Shown here piece after piece: positions 1 to 8,149 of a stretch of 32,760 nucleotides of DNA. The position numbers and the translations under genes are program-made. Numbering within the stretch: the first letter of the stretch is position 1; every line of letters begins with the position of its first letter. Source of the stretch: Chloroflexota bacterium (GTDB lineage Bacteria > Chloroflexota > Dehalococcoidia > Lucifugimonadales > Lucifugimonadaceae); NCBI GenBank assembly GCA_002725925.1, contig PBRL01000068.1, positions 1 through 32,760 of the forward strand, read 5' to 3'. The notes under the pieces are model-generated. The model had not been told where the DNA came from. It did not search any database and saw only the letters and a program-made list of their open reading frames with translations.

Positions 1-413
1 AGGAGCTAAAACGCGTCTTTGATGTGAATACAATTGGATCTTTAAGGGTTAGTGCGGCTTTTATAGGCAATGTGATAGCTAGTGATCAAAAGAAAATTAT
101 CAGCCTTGGAGGTGGCATGGGAACCCTAACGATTGGTAGTATGTTTGGGGGGCATTATTTTATGAAAATGAGCAAGGCTGCTCATTTGAGCGCAATGGGA
201 ACACTGCAAGCAGATCTTGATGATACAGGCATTATTGTTACCATGATTTCACCAGGCCGCGTCGATACCCAACTAATGCGTGATTCGGGCTGGACCGGAA
301 AAGCAATCAGCGCCGAGAAGAGCGCAGGCCTGGTTATGGCTTTGATCGCAAGACTAGAGCCAGAAATGAAGGGTAGGTTGGTTATGTATAATGGAACGAT
401 CATTCCATGGTAA
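1..413 (+). CDS. Short-chain dehydrogenase/reductase (SDR), 3' part only
   Basis: The reading frame is open from the window edge (codons from base 3), so the N-terminus and cofactor motif lie outside. The visible part begins ELKRVFDVNTIG, the usual SDR helix with the structural Asn (VN), and continues through ISLGGGMG, GGHYFMKMSKAA and the SPGRVDTQL segment that follows strand 6 in C-factor-like SDRs. SDRs are cytoplasmic NAD(P)-dependent oxidoreductases. Aligned on the conserved GGxY..SKAA block, the position four residues before the catalytic Lys, normally Tyr of YxxxK, is Met, with a Tyr two residues earlier. The active-site Ser region also looks altered. The protein may therefore be a non-catalytic or altered SDR. 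The stop overlaps the start of the next gene by 7 bases. The family is secure; function and substrate are unknown. Confidence 0.85.
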   Translation, partial: ELKRVFDVNTIGSLRVSAAFIGNVIASDQKKIISLGGGMGTLTIGSMFGGHYFMKMSKAAHLSAMGTLQADLDDTGIIVTMISPGRVDTQLMRDSGWTGKAISAEKSAGLVMALIARLEPEMKGRLVMYNGTIIPW

Positions 414-808
414 AAACGAAAAAAAAAGAAAAGATTAGTGACGGCTTGGTAGAAGAGTTCTACAACAATGGCCAACTAAAAAGAAGAGGCAATAGAAAAA
501 ACGGAAAAGAAAACGGTCTCTGGGAAGCATTCTATGAACACGGTCAGTTGTCACAAAGAGGAAGACTTATAGAGGGGAAACAAGAAGGACCCTTTGAATA
601 CTATTATAATTATGGCCAATTATTTAATAGAGGAAGCTTCAAAAATGACGAACAAGAAGGTCTCTGGGAATATTTTGATGAAGAAGGACGCTTATCTTAT
701 AGGAGAAACTACAAAAAGGGGATAAAACAGGGCATTTGGGAAGAGTTTGACGAAGGTGGAACCCTAACCAGAACCGAAGAGTATAAAGACGGGGTTCTGC
801 AAAAATAG
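407..808 (+). CDS. MORN_2/YwqK-like repeat protein, cytoplasmic form
   Basis: A 133-residue, Lys/Glu-rich protein built almost wholly of about five 22-24-residue repeats of the type (E)FYxxGQLxxRGxxKxGxxxGLWE, with clear units at NNGQLKRRG, EHGQLSQRG, NYGQLFNRG and EEGRLSYRR. This is the MORN_2 repeat of proteins often named YwqK-family antitoxin; that name does not prove a toxin-antitoxin role and no toxin partner is visible. There is no signal peptide or membrane segment, unlike the related protein at 31,679-32,350. The ATG overlaps the upstream SDR stop by 7 bases, suggesting translational coupling. The reading frame is A-rich. It lies directly upstream of TonB receptor 1. A role as a protein- or lipid-contacting scaffold is inference only. 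Confidence 0.75.
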   Translation: MVKTKKKEKISDGLVEEFYNNGQLKRRGNRKNGKENGLWEAFYEHGQLSQRGRLIEGKQEGPFEYYYNYGQLFNRGSFKNDEQEGLWEYFDEEGRLSYRRNYKKGIKQGIWEEFDEGGTLTRTEEYKDGVLQK

Positions 809-992
809 ACAAAGTTGTCACTGCAATTATCGGGGTCGTTATAGATCTTAAAGGACTGGTTGCCGTATAGTTATAAAGCAGTTATTGGGGCTTAAAACTC
901 GGTAGCAATCTTAGCAAGGTGCCCACTATTGAGACATAAAGTAGGTTCTAGTTGTCTGTTGTCTTTTCTCTACCTATCTTTGTATTGATAAT

Positions 993-1006
993 TGAATACG
1001 CGTGCA
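993..1006. promoter_or_regulatory. Candidate LacI-type operator upstream of TonB receptor 1
   Basis: TGAATACGCGTGCA, with a central CG as in LacI/GalR-family operators. It matches the sites at 24,467, 24,550 and 30,988 at most positions, with the conserved GTGCA right half. A possible -35 (TTGAAT, 992-997) overlaps it and a weak -10 (TAATTA, 1015-1020) lies 17 bp on, so bound repressor would block transcription of the gene starting at 1042. The rest of 809-992 holds no gene I can support. Confidence 0.55.
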
Positions 1007-1041
1007 ACAGGTTTTAATTATATTTAAAAAAGGGAAGAATT

Positions 1042-3411
1042 ATGAAACTAATCCAAAAATTAACTGCGCTATCTCTAATGATAGCTATAGCGTCATTTGC
1101 TTTACCGCCTAATCTTTATGCTCAAGACGGAGCTTTGGCGATTGAAGAAATTATTGTTACTTCTCGTAAAAGAGAGGAAACCTTGATGGAAGCACCTGTC
1201 ACTGTTACAGCTTTTGGTTCACAAGCAATTGAAGAAATGGCACTTGATGAATTACCAGACTTCGTTAACTTCACGCCAGGCTTTCATTACTCCGAACATT
1301 CTGTGGGTAGAGGTGGTCGGTTTAATCGACGTTTACTCTTTAGAGGTATGAATCCACGAACCGATCGACAAACACGGCAAGGCGCCACAGTCTTTATTGA
1401 CGGCGCTCCAATTCTGGGTTCAGAGATTGGTAGTACTGATAATTATGAACGAATAGAAATTATTAAAGGACCTCAAAGTGCTTACTTTGGACGTTCAACT
1501 TTCTCTGGTGCTATCAATGCTGTAACTAAAACTCCAGGCGATGAATGGAAAAGGAGGATTAGTGTTGAGGCTGCTAAATTTGGAACCACGAATATTTCAG
1601 GTCAAATAGAAGGACCAATAAGCGATACTCTGTCAATGCGATTAAGCGCTCGAAGTTATGATACTGATGGTGAATTTGATAATGCTAGCGATCCGGGTAC
1701 GACTCTAGGAGCAGAATCCACAACTGACGTTTCCTTGTCTTTATTTGCTCAACCTAGTGATAAATTATCAGTAAAACTTCGCTTACACTCCTGGGTTGAT
1801 GATGACGGCCCTTCAGTTGGTGTTTTTGTTACTAACCCTGAACACCCAGGACTGTTTAACTGTAGTCCTGGCGGCTCTCCTGCCGGAGGCGGTGGTATGT
1901 GGGTTTGTGGCGATGTCCCATTCTTAGGCACTTCTCTGGTTGGAATGGATACAATTTTAACTTCTACATTGCAGGAGAAATATTTTAGTTCGGCGATGGT
2001 TGATTCATATGATCGCGTATTTCAACCAAAACATTCTATGGGATTAGAGAGACACGCTCAGGAAGCTAGTTTAGTCATAGACTACGAGATGGATAATGGA
2101 ATGACGCTATCAGCTCGTACTGCTGCTCATAAGAATGAATATAGTAGTTTAGAGGATTTTGATCGCCGAGTTACCGCTGGCAAGTTAGGCAACTATTTGG
2201 GGTTTATGGCATCAGCTGACACCTATAACATGAGCCTAACCAAGAACAAGGATTCTAGCAGTGAGATTAGACTGACGTCTGCTGCTGATAGCCGAATAAA
2301 TTGGATGGTTGGCGCTAGTTACACTTCGATTGAAGCTAGATTAGTAGGTTATAGTATTCTCTGGGGTGGATCACCTAACCCTAACCAGAGTATCAGCACT
2401 TTTGATCCAGAGACCAGGGCTATATTTGCCTCAGTTGGTTATGATATCAGCGATACTTTATCATTAAGTGTTGAAGCACGCAGGCAAGAGGATAAGGTCA
2501 TTGAAGGCACTGTTGGTAGCGAACCACTGCAGAATACATTTAAAAGCACCACACCTCGTGTTATCTTGGATTACAAGCCCAGAGAAGGCACAACTTTTTA
2601 TGCTATTTATGCGGAAGGCGTTAACCCAGGTCAGTTTAATGCTGGTCTATTGAATAGAACTCAGGCTGAATTGGATCAGATAGCTTCACAAGGCGGTGGT
2701 GGAATCAGTGTAGATGAAGAAGAAATCACCAATATAGAGTTTGGAGTTAAGACTCGATTTTTGGATGACCGCGCACAGATAACAGCGGCTGTATATTTCT
2801 CAGACTGGGAAAATGCTATCGCACCAGAGATTATACAGATTACCAATGCTGCCGGTAATGGTGAAAACATTCAAGTAAACTCTAATGGCGGTCAGGCAGA
2901 CCTCTCAGGTCTTGAGGTTGAGGGAACGTATTTACTGTCTGATAAGTGGACAATTGATATGACATATTCGTTGAATAAGTCAGAGATTAATGACTTTGAA
3001 AGCCCTGATGCAAACAACCTTTTTGGAAGTCGAACCATTGATGGAATGGGCAATAGTTTTTCTCGTTATCCAGAGAAAAGCAGTACATTATCAGCGATCT
3101 ACGCAGATACTTTGGCGTCTGGGCGTAACCTTTTTGCAAGAGCTGACTATATTCGTCAGGGCAAAACGTGGATGACTAATGCTAACGTTACCAGCACTCC
3201 TGCTTACTCAATATTTAATCTAAGAGTGGGTGTGGAGTCTGATTTATGGCGGGTTGAAGTTTATGCAAACAACTTGTTTGATAAAGAAGGTTACTCCAAT
3301 CTTCAGCTTTTCCCTGATCTATCAGGTCTAAGTGGTCCTTTCATTAGAGGATTCATGGCTGGAATGATTCAGCAGAGGTCATATGGAATTCGTACTACGT
3401 TTGATTTCTAA
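1042..3411 (+). CDS. TonB-dependent outer-membrane receptor 1
   Basis: A 789-residue outer-membrane active transporter that would take up a ligand with energy from TonB-ExbBD. Residues 1-27 are a Sec signal peptide (cleavage after ..NLYA, before QDG). A TonB box-like stretch, IEEIIVT, follows at 34-40, then a plug domain with APVTVTAF, the FIDGAPI segment and IEIIKGPQSAYFGRSTFSGAINAVTK. The rest is beta-barrel ending in an aromatic residue (TTFDF), as is typical. The length is normal for the family and the SD-like GGGAAG precedes the ATG. A hairpin follows the stop, so it is probably a single transcription unit. The operator at 993-1006 suggests control by the LacI-family protein encoded at 26,353-27,360. 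The substrate cannot be read from sequence; siderophore, oligosaccharide or aromatic ligand are all possible. Confidence 0.93.
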   Translation: MKLIQKLTALSLMIAIASFALPPNLYAQDGALAIEEIIVTSRKREETLMEAPVTVTAFGSQAIEEMALDELPDFVNFTPGFHYSEHSVGRGGRFNRRLLFRGMNPRTDRQTRQGATVFIDGAPILGSEIGSTDNYERIEIIKGPQSAYFGRSTFSGAINAVTKTPGDEWKRRISVEAAKFGTTNISGQIEGPISDTLSMRLSARSYDTDGEFDNASDPGTTLGAESTTDVSLSLFAQPSDKLSVKLRLHSWVDDDGPSVGVFVTNPEHPGLFNCSPGGSPAGGGGMWVCGDVPFLGTSLVGMDTILTSTLQEKYFSSAMVDSYDRVFQPKHSMGLERHAQEASLVIDYEMDNGMTLSARTAAHKNEYSSLEDFDRRVTAGKLGNYLGFMASADTYNMSLTKNKDSSSEIRLTSAADSRINWMVGASYTSIEARLVGYSILWGGSPNPNQSISTFDPETRAIFASVGYDISDTLSLSVEARRQEDKVIEGTVGSEPLQNTFKSTTPRVILDYKPREGTTFYAIYAEGVNPGQFNAGLLNRTQAELDQIASQGGGGISVDEEEITNIEFGVKTRFLDDRAQITAAVYFSDWENAIAPEIIQITNAAGNGENIQVNSNGGQADLSGLEVEGTYLLSDKWTIDMTYSLNKSEINDFESPDANNLFGSRTIDGMGNSFSRYPEKSSTLSAIYADTLASGRNLFARADYIRQGKTWMTNANVTSTPAYSIFNLRVGVESDLWRVEVYANNLFDKEGYSNLQLFPDLSGLSGPFIRGFMAGMIQQRSYGIRTTFDF

Positions 3412-3417
3412 CTTCGC

Positions 3418-3450
3418 AAGGGCGCATCATCATTCCCCTGGTGTGCCCTT
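3418..3450 (+). terminator. Hairpin, probable terminator after TonB receptor 1
   Basis: AAGGGCGCA (3418-3426) pairs with TGTGCCCTT (3442-3450) as nine base pairs including one G-U, with a 15-base loop, 7 bases after the receptor stop codon. The run of T after it is poor (TTATTGATT), so termination strength is uncertain. Confidence 0.45.
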
Positions 3451-3478
3451 ATTGATTAGCCAGTCAGTCTAATATTCT

Positions 3479-3496
3479 AGAAATCGATAGATTTCT
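3479..3496. promoter_or_regulatory. Perfect 7-bp inverted repeat upstream of the 3565 gene
   Basis: AGAAATC-GATA-GATTTCT is a perfect inverted repeat with a 4-base centre, extendable with one imperfection to CTAGAAATC/GATTTCTTAG. It lies 69 bases upstream of the ATG at 3565 and is not followed by a T run. An operator for a dimeric regulator is more likely than a terminator. It does not resemble the LacI-type sites elsewhere in the window. Confidence 0.35.
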
Positions 3497-3564
3497 TAGG
3501 GGGTGGTTCTGTTGAACTGTGGTTAAAAGGATCCTGTAAAAAATTTTAATTAAAAAAACTCTAT

Positions 3565-4257
3565 ATGAAACACCGTAGTTACAAAGGTAAACTTCTTTAT
3601 CTCACCGATGGTCAAGGTGAGATGGGCCGAGAGACATTTCACGTAACCATTCAACCCGACGGCACGCGCACTATGCGTGCAACCTGTGAAATGGATGATG
3701 ACCGTCTAATTCGTGATGTGATTCTTACTGTCAATAAGGAGTGGTATCCGTTGGATGCATTCGTCCGCCTAAGCATAGAAGAAAAACTCGTTGGCAGCAC
3801 ATGGTATTGTTTCACAGATCACTCAGCCGAATGTGAAGGGTTTACTGCAAAGGAAGGCCGCTTTACTGAGCATTTTGATTCGGAAAATCGAATCCGATTT
3901 TTTGGGGCTCATCCGCTCCACGGTGACGCATGGGGCTTGGCTATATGGAAACGAGACAAAGACAAGGACTCCTCTGAACTTGGAATGTGTTTCGCTTCTT
4001 CTCATCTGCCGAATGGCGGCTCTGGCCCTAAGCTTGAGCCAGCAGACAATTCATTCACACAGCATAAATATATCGGCATGGAAGAGATCACCGTCCCAGC
4101 CGGTACTTTTCAGACAGAACATTTTCAGTTCCTTGTGGATGGTTATCCGCCTATTGATATCTGGGCTATTGGTGAAGACTACGTGCCAGCACGACTTCGA
4201 TGGGACTATCTTAAACAAACATATACCTTGGTCACGCTGAGTGGCGACATTCAATAG
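3565..4257 (+). CDS. Conserved-looking protein of unknown function
   Basis: A 230-residue soluble protein that I do not recognise with confidence. It has no signal peptide and no membrane segment. The pattern of alternating strands, with a C-terminal stretch ITVPAGTFQTEHFQF...PIDIWAIGEDYVPARLRWDY, recalls the end of DUF3108-like beta-barrel proteins, where a VPAGTF strand leads into a W-x-x-x-(D)-xVP turn. That similarity is by eye only. Its MxGRETFHVTIQPDGTRTMRA start also looks like a beta-sheet protein. No strong ribosome site precedes the ATG. It sits between TonB receptor 1 and the HyuB/HyuA operon with 118 bases before HyuB, so it could be the first gene of that unit. A binding or accessory role is conceivable but unsupported. 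Confidence 0.7.
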   Translation: MKHRSYKGKLLYLTDGQGEMGRETFHVTIQPDGTRTMRATCEMDDDRLIRDVILTVNKEWYPLDAFVRLSIEEKLVGSTWYCFTDHSAECEGFTAKEGRFTEHFDSENRIRFFGAHPLHGDAWGLAIWKRDKDKDSSELGMCFASSHLPNGGSGPKLEPADNSFTQHKYIGMEEITVPAGTFQTEHFQFLVDGYPPIDIWAIGEDYVPARLRWDYLKQTYTLVTLSGDIQ

Positions 4258-4375
4258 TAAACAAATACTGCATGCCACTATTTATTGTTACACAGTTAAT
4301 GGGTTTCGAGTTGTTGCTCTGTTACTTTCCAGAATACTTTCTTTTAGAGGTATATAAGTTGAGTTAGGAAATATT

Positions 4376-6028
4376 ATGACTAAAATCAAACAATTCTCAG
4401 CTTTACAGGTCGGCATTGTCTGGCAACGTTTAAGTGGTCTTTTAGACGAAACTGCTCATGTATTTGTTCGAACCTCTTTCTCATCTGTGGTACGTGATAA
4501 TTGGGATTTTGCCGTTTGCCTGATGGATTCTAAAGGTAGATTGTTTGCTCAGTCTTCTCGCAGTATCCCTTCGTTTATAGGCTCTATGCCTCGCACTCTA
4601 AAGATTATATTGAAACGCTTTCCTAAAGAGTCCCTAAGTCCTGGTGATGTGGTGATATCCAATGACGCCTACCACGGTACAGGCCATCTCAATGATATTA
4701 CAATGATTCGCCCCATTTTCCGCGATGGAAAGTTGATCGCTTTTATAGGGAGTGTGTTTCATAGTGTTGATATCGGTGGAGCACCATCCGTTACAGCCAG
4801 GGATTCTTTTGAAGAAGGGTTGACTATACCTGTTTCAAAAATATTGGTTAAAGGCGTCAGAAACGAGGACGTGATTGCCTTTATGATGGAGAATCTTAGG
4901 GCTCCTGAGGAAACATTTGGTGATATTGGCGCTCAATTTTCTGCCTATGAGATAGGTATCCAAAGACTAATAAAAATCCTAGATGATGAACAAATCGATG
5001 ATTTAGATATGTTAGTAGAAGAAATTCTTGGACGATCTGAGACTGCCATGCGCAATGCTATAGCCGCTGTTCCTGATGGAATGTACAGCGATGAAATTAT
5101 GCTGGATGGATTTGAAGAACCCTTAAAAATTCGCTGTGAAGTATGTATTTCCGGAAGTGATCTCAGCGTGGATTTCTCTGGTACATCTGAGCAGATTAAC
5201 CGGCCGGTGAATTCAGTTCTAAATTATACCGTGGCTTACTCGGCCTACGCCATTAAATGTGCTTTCAACCCCAACACACCTAATAACGAAGGATCCTTCC
5301 GACCAATTACTATTACCGCACCGGAAGGCTCTTTACTAAATCCATTGAGACCTGCACCTGTATGGGCTAGGCATTTGACTGGGCATTATTTACCGCCGGT
5401 TATTTTTAGCGCCCTCGCTAAATTGATACCTGATCGCATTATTGCAGATTGTGGTTCGCCAGTATGGAATGTCTATTTTGCAGGAAAATTGGACGATGGT
5501 CAGCGGTTTATAAAAATGTTTTTTATGAATGGCGGCCATGGTGCCCGTCCTCATGAAGATGGCCCACCCTGTCTGAGTTTTCCGAGTAATATTGCGACAG
5601 TTCCAGTGGAGCAATTTGAGAATAGTGTTCCTATTTTGATTACTGAAAAAAGTTTAATTCCAGATTCTGGAGGTGCAGGTGAATTTCGAGGTGGTCAATC
5701 TCAACGCCTTTCTTTCAAAATGATCTCTAAAGATCCAGTAACAATGACCATTCGCCATGAGCGAGTTAAATATCCTCCAAGAGGCTTATTGGGTGGCAGA
5801 GCTGGTTCCCCTGGTTGCGATTATGTCAATGGGGAGCGTATTCCTGCCAAGAGTCGTATGGACTTAAAAAACAATGATGTGGTCACCTTCGACACAGCAG
5901 GTGGTGGAGGTATAGGTTCTCCGGAAAAGCGCTCTGAAGAGAAAATCATTCAAGATTTAGAGTCTGGTGCGGTAACAAAAGAAGCTGCGGAGCGTGATTA
6001 TGCTTATAAAACGAAGGAGAGCCTTTAG
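4376..6028 (+). CDS. Hydantoinase B/oxoprolinase-family subunit
   Basis: A 550-residue HyuB-type subunit. The family works with HyuA in ATP-dependent amide or lactam ring opening (5-oxoprolinase, N-methylhydantoinase, caprolactamase) or ATP-dependent carboxylation (acetone and acetophenone carboxylases). Visible motifs are the N-terminal helix and DNWDFAVCLMD, the metal-site stretch NDAYHGTGHLND (residues 96-107), SVFHSVDIGG (about 126-135), the central DFSGTSEQINRPVNSVLNYT segment and a glycine-rich C-terminus with GGAGEFRGGQSQR and TAGGGGIGSPEKR. An AGGA ribosome site precedes the ATG. Its stop is immediately followed by the HyuA ATG with no gap, consistent with a stable complex. The exact substrate cannot be assigned; the downstream ThDP enzyme and dehydrogenases argue for a catabolic role rather than glutathione turnover. 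Confidence 0.92.
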   Translation: MTKIKQFSALQVGIVWQRLSGLLDETAHVFVRTSFSSVVRDNWDFAVCLMDSKGRLFAQSSRSIPSFIGSMPRTLKIILKRFPKESLSPGDVVISNDAYHGTGHLNDITMIRPIFRDGKLIAFIGSVFHSVDIGGAPSVTARDSFEEGLTIPVSKILVKGVRNEDVIAFMMENLRAPEETFGDIGAQFSAYEIGIQRLIKILDDEQIDDLDMLVEEILGRSETAMRNAIAAVPDGMYSDEIMLDGFEEPLKIRCEVCISGSDLSVDFSGTSEQINRPVNSVLNYTVAYSAYAIKCAFNPNTPNNEGSFRPITITAPEGSLLNPLRPAPVWARHLTGHYLPPVIFSALAKLIPDRIIADCGSPVWNVYFAGKLDDGQRFIKMFFMNGGHGARPHEDGPPCLSFPSNIATVPVEQFENSVPILITEKSLIPDSGGAGEFRGGQSQRLSFKMISKDPVTMTIRHERVKYPPRGLLGGRAGSPGCDYVNGERIPAKSRMDLKNNDVVTFDTAGGGGIGSPEKRSEEKIIQDLESGAVTKEAAERDYAYKTKESL

Positions 6029-8149
6029 ATGTCTGATGGGTACCGATTGGGAGTTGACATAGGCGGCACGTTTACCGACTTAGTTATGGTTGATTTGCAC
6101 AATGGAAAGCTCCTTGATGAGAAGGTATTGACCACTCCAGACGATCCCTCTCTGGGGGTCATTGAAGGAGTGAAAAAAATCCTTGAGGCTAACAATATTC
6201 ACGCTTCAAAGTTGAAGCATATTATTCATGGCACCACGTTGGTTGCCAATGCCATTATTGAGCGCCGCGGCTCCAAGGTGGCCTTAATAACCTCACAGGG
6301 ATTTCGTGATATACAAGAGATGGGCACGGAGTCACGTTACGATACTTATGATTTATTTATGAAAATGCCAGCACCATTAGTGACTCGCCGCTGGCGCTTC
6401 GAGGTTCCCGAGCGAATTGGCCCTGATGGACAGGTTATAACAATATTAGATGAATCTAAGGTCATTGATGTGGCACGGGCTATTGCCTCTAGTGATGTTG
6501 ACGCTGTCGCTGTTTCTTTGCTTCATAGCTATCAAAATCCAAATCATGAAAGGCGCATTCGCGAGATTTTGCAACATGAGTCACCAGATATTATTGTTTG
6601 CATCTCTAGTGATATCATGCCGGAAATTGGCGAGTACGAGCGTACCTCCACTACCATCTGTAATGCCTATGTGTTGCCAACTTTTACCCGTTACTTGGCA
6701 CGATTAACCAACCGTTTTCACAAAATGGGTGTCAATAAAGACCTATATTTAATGCTTTCTGATGGTGGAACGGTACACGAATCAACAGCAGCAATTTATC
6801 CAATTAGGTTGGTTCAGTCAGGTCCGGCTGGAGGAGCGCAAGCAGCTGTTGCGATTAACAAAATTACTGATAATAAGGATAATCAGGGCAATATTCTTTG
6901 TTTCGATATGGGCGGCACGACAGCAAAAGCTTGCCTGGTGGAAGATGGAAAGCCTATGCATGCGAATGAATTTGAAGTTGCACGGATTTTTAGAGGCAAA
7001 AAAGGCAGTGGTATACCACTCAAAATTCCTGTAATAGAGATGATAGAAATTGGTGCGGGCGGAGGCTCCATTGCACGTTTAGATAATTTAGGCCTCATTC
7101 AGGTAGGTCCAGAAAGTGCTGGTGCTGACCCTGGTCCTGCTTGTTACGGCTTAGGTGGGCAAAAGGCTACAGTCACCGATGCTGATCTTATTCTTGGTTA
7201 CCTTGCTGCGGATAACTTTTTGGGTGGTGATATACAGCTTGATATTGAAGCATCAAAAACAGCGGTTAAAAACACTATTGCAAAACCCCTAGGCCTATCG
7301 GTAGTTGATGCAGCTTGGGCTATACATGAGACGGTCAATGAGAGTATGGGACAGGCTGCAGCCATTCATGCTCTTGAAAAAGCTAAACGCATTACTGACT
7401 ACTCAATGATTCCTATTGGTGGCGCGGGTCCGGTGCACGCCTGCAATATTGCGCTCAAACTGAATTTATCACTACTTATTTGCCCTCCAAGCGCTGGTGT
7501 TGCGTCTGCTTTAGGTTTTCTTGTGTCTCCCACCTCCTTTACAACTCTGCAAGGCGGTGTGATTCCTTTGAGTCGACTGAATTTTGAAGCTGTAAATAGA
7601 CAAATTTTGAGCATGGAGGAACAAGGCCGGAAGTTAAATACAGAGGCAAGAGAGAGCACAGGTGGAGTCAATGTCGAGATTCTTGCCTCCATGCGCTATA
7701 TTGGTCAGGGTTATAACGTAGAAGTCGGAATTTCTAAAAAAGTATTAATATCGAAAAATATTGCTGCAATACAACAACTGTTTGAAGCCGTTTATCTCAC
7801 TCAATTTGGACGAATAGAGCCCCATATGGCGGTTGAAATCGTGTCATGGCGTGTGGTGGTTTCAGGACCTACGCCGGAGATTGATTTAGCTGTAGCACGG
7901 ACTGGAGCGCACTCTGATGATTTTAGCAAAGGGCACAGGCGGATCTATTTTGGCCCCAAAACTGATTTTATCTCTACACCGGTTTATGAGCGGTCTAAGA
8001 TCGAGGTGGGACGTGAATTTGAAGGACCTGCTATCTTTGAAGAGCGTGAGTCCACGATTGTGGTGCCACCTGGATCGCATTCTTTCGTTGATAAAGCCTT
8101 AAATCTTATTATCAATCTGCCCGTCAAAAGTGGGACTGAATTAAGTTGA
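6029..8149 (+). CDS. Hydantoinase A/oxoprolinase-family ATPase subunit
   Basis: A 706-residue HyuA-type subunit of the actin/Hsp70-like ATPase fold. It carries the first phosphate loop GVDIGGTFTDLV (about 8-19), IHGTTLVANAIIERRG (about 68-83), the second phosphate loop FDMGGTTAK (292-300), the IGAGGGSIA block and GADPGPACYG typical of the family, and PIGGAGPVHA near the adenosine site. It would activate the amide or the carboxylation substrate with ATP, with the HyuB partner encoded just upstream. The ATG directly abuts the HyuB stop, and the stop (8147-8149) shares one base with the next ATG. Length and motifs are intact. Whether the complex opens a lactam or hydantoin, or carboxylates a ketone, is not decided by sequence inspection. 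Confidence 0.93.
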   Translation: MSDGYRLGVDIGGTFTDLVMVDLHNGKLLDEKVLTTPDDPSLGVIEGVKKILEANNIHASKLKHIIHGTTLVANAIIERRGSKVALITSQGFRDIQEMGTESRYDTYDLFMKMPAPLVTRRWRFEVPERIGPDGQVITILDESKVIDVARAIASSDVDAVAVSLLHSYQNPNHERRIREILQHESPDIIVCISSDIMPEIGEYERTSTTICNAYVLPTFTRYLARLTNRFHKMGVNKDLYLMLSDGGTVHESTAAIYPIRLVQSGPAGGAQAAVAINKITDNKDNQGNILCFDMGGTTAKACLVEDGKPMHANEFEVARIFRGKKGSGIPLKIPVIEMIEIGAGGGSIARLDNLGLIQVGPESAGADPGPACYGLGGQKATVTDADLILGYLAADNFLGGDIQLDIEASKTAVKNTIAKPLGLSVVDAAWAIHETVNESMGQAAAIHALEKAKRITDYSMIPIGGAGPVHACNIALKLNLSLLICPPSAGVASALGFLVSPTSFTTLQGGVIPLSRLNFEAVNRQILSMEEQGRKLNTEARESTGGVNVEILASMRYIGQGYNVEVGISKKVLISKNIAAIQQLFEAVYLTQFGRIEPHMAVEIVSWRVVVSGPTPEIDLAVARTGAHSDDFSKGHRRIYFGPKTDFISTPVYERSKIEVGREFEGPAIFEERESTIVVPPGSHSFVDKALNLIINLPVKSGTELS

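Noticed and set aside
407..808. Toxin-antitoxin role for the MORN_2 (YwqK-like) genes.
   Set aside because: Only the repeat type suggests it; no toxin or small partner gene is beside either copy.
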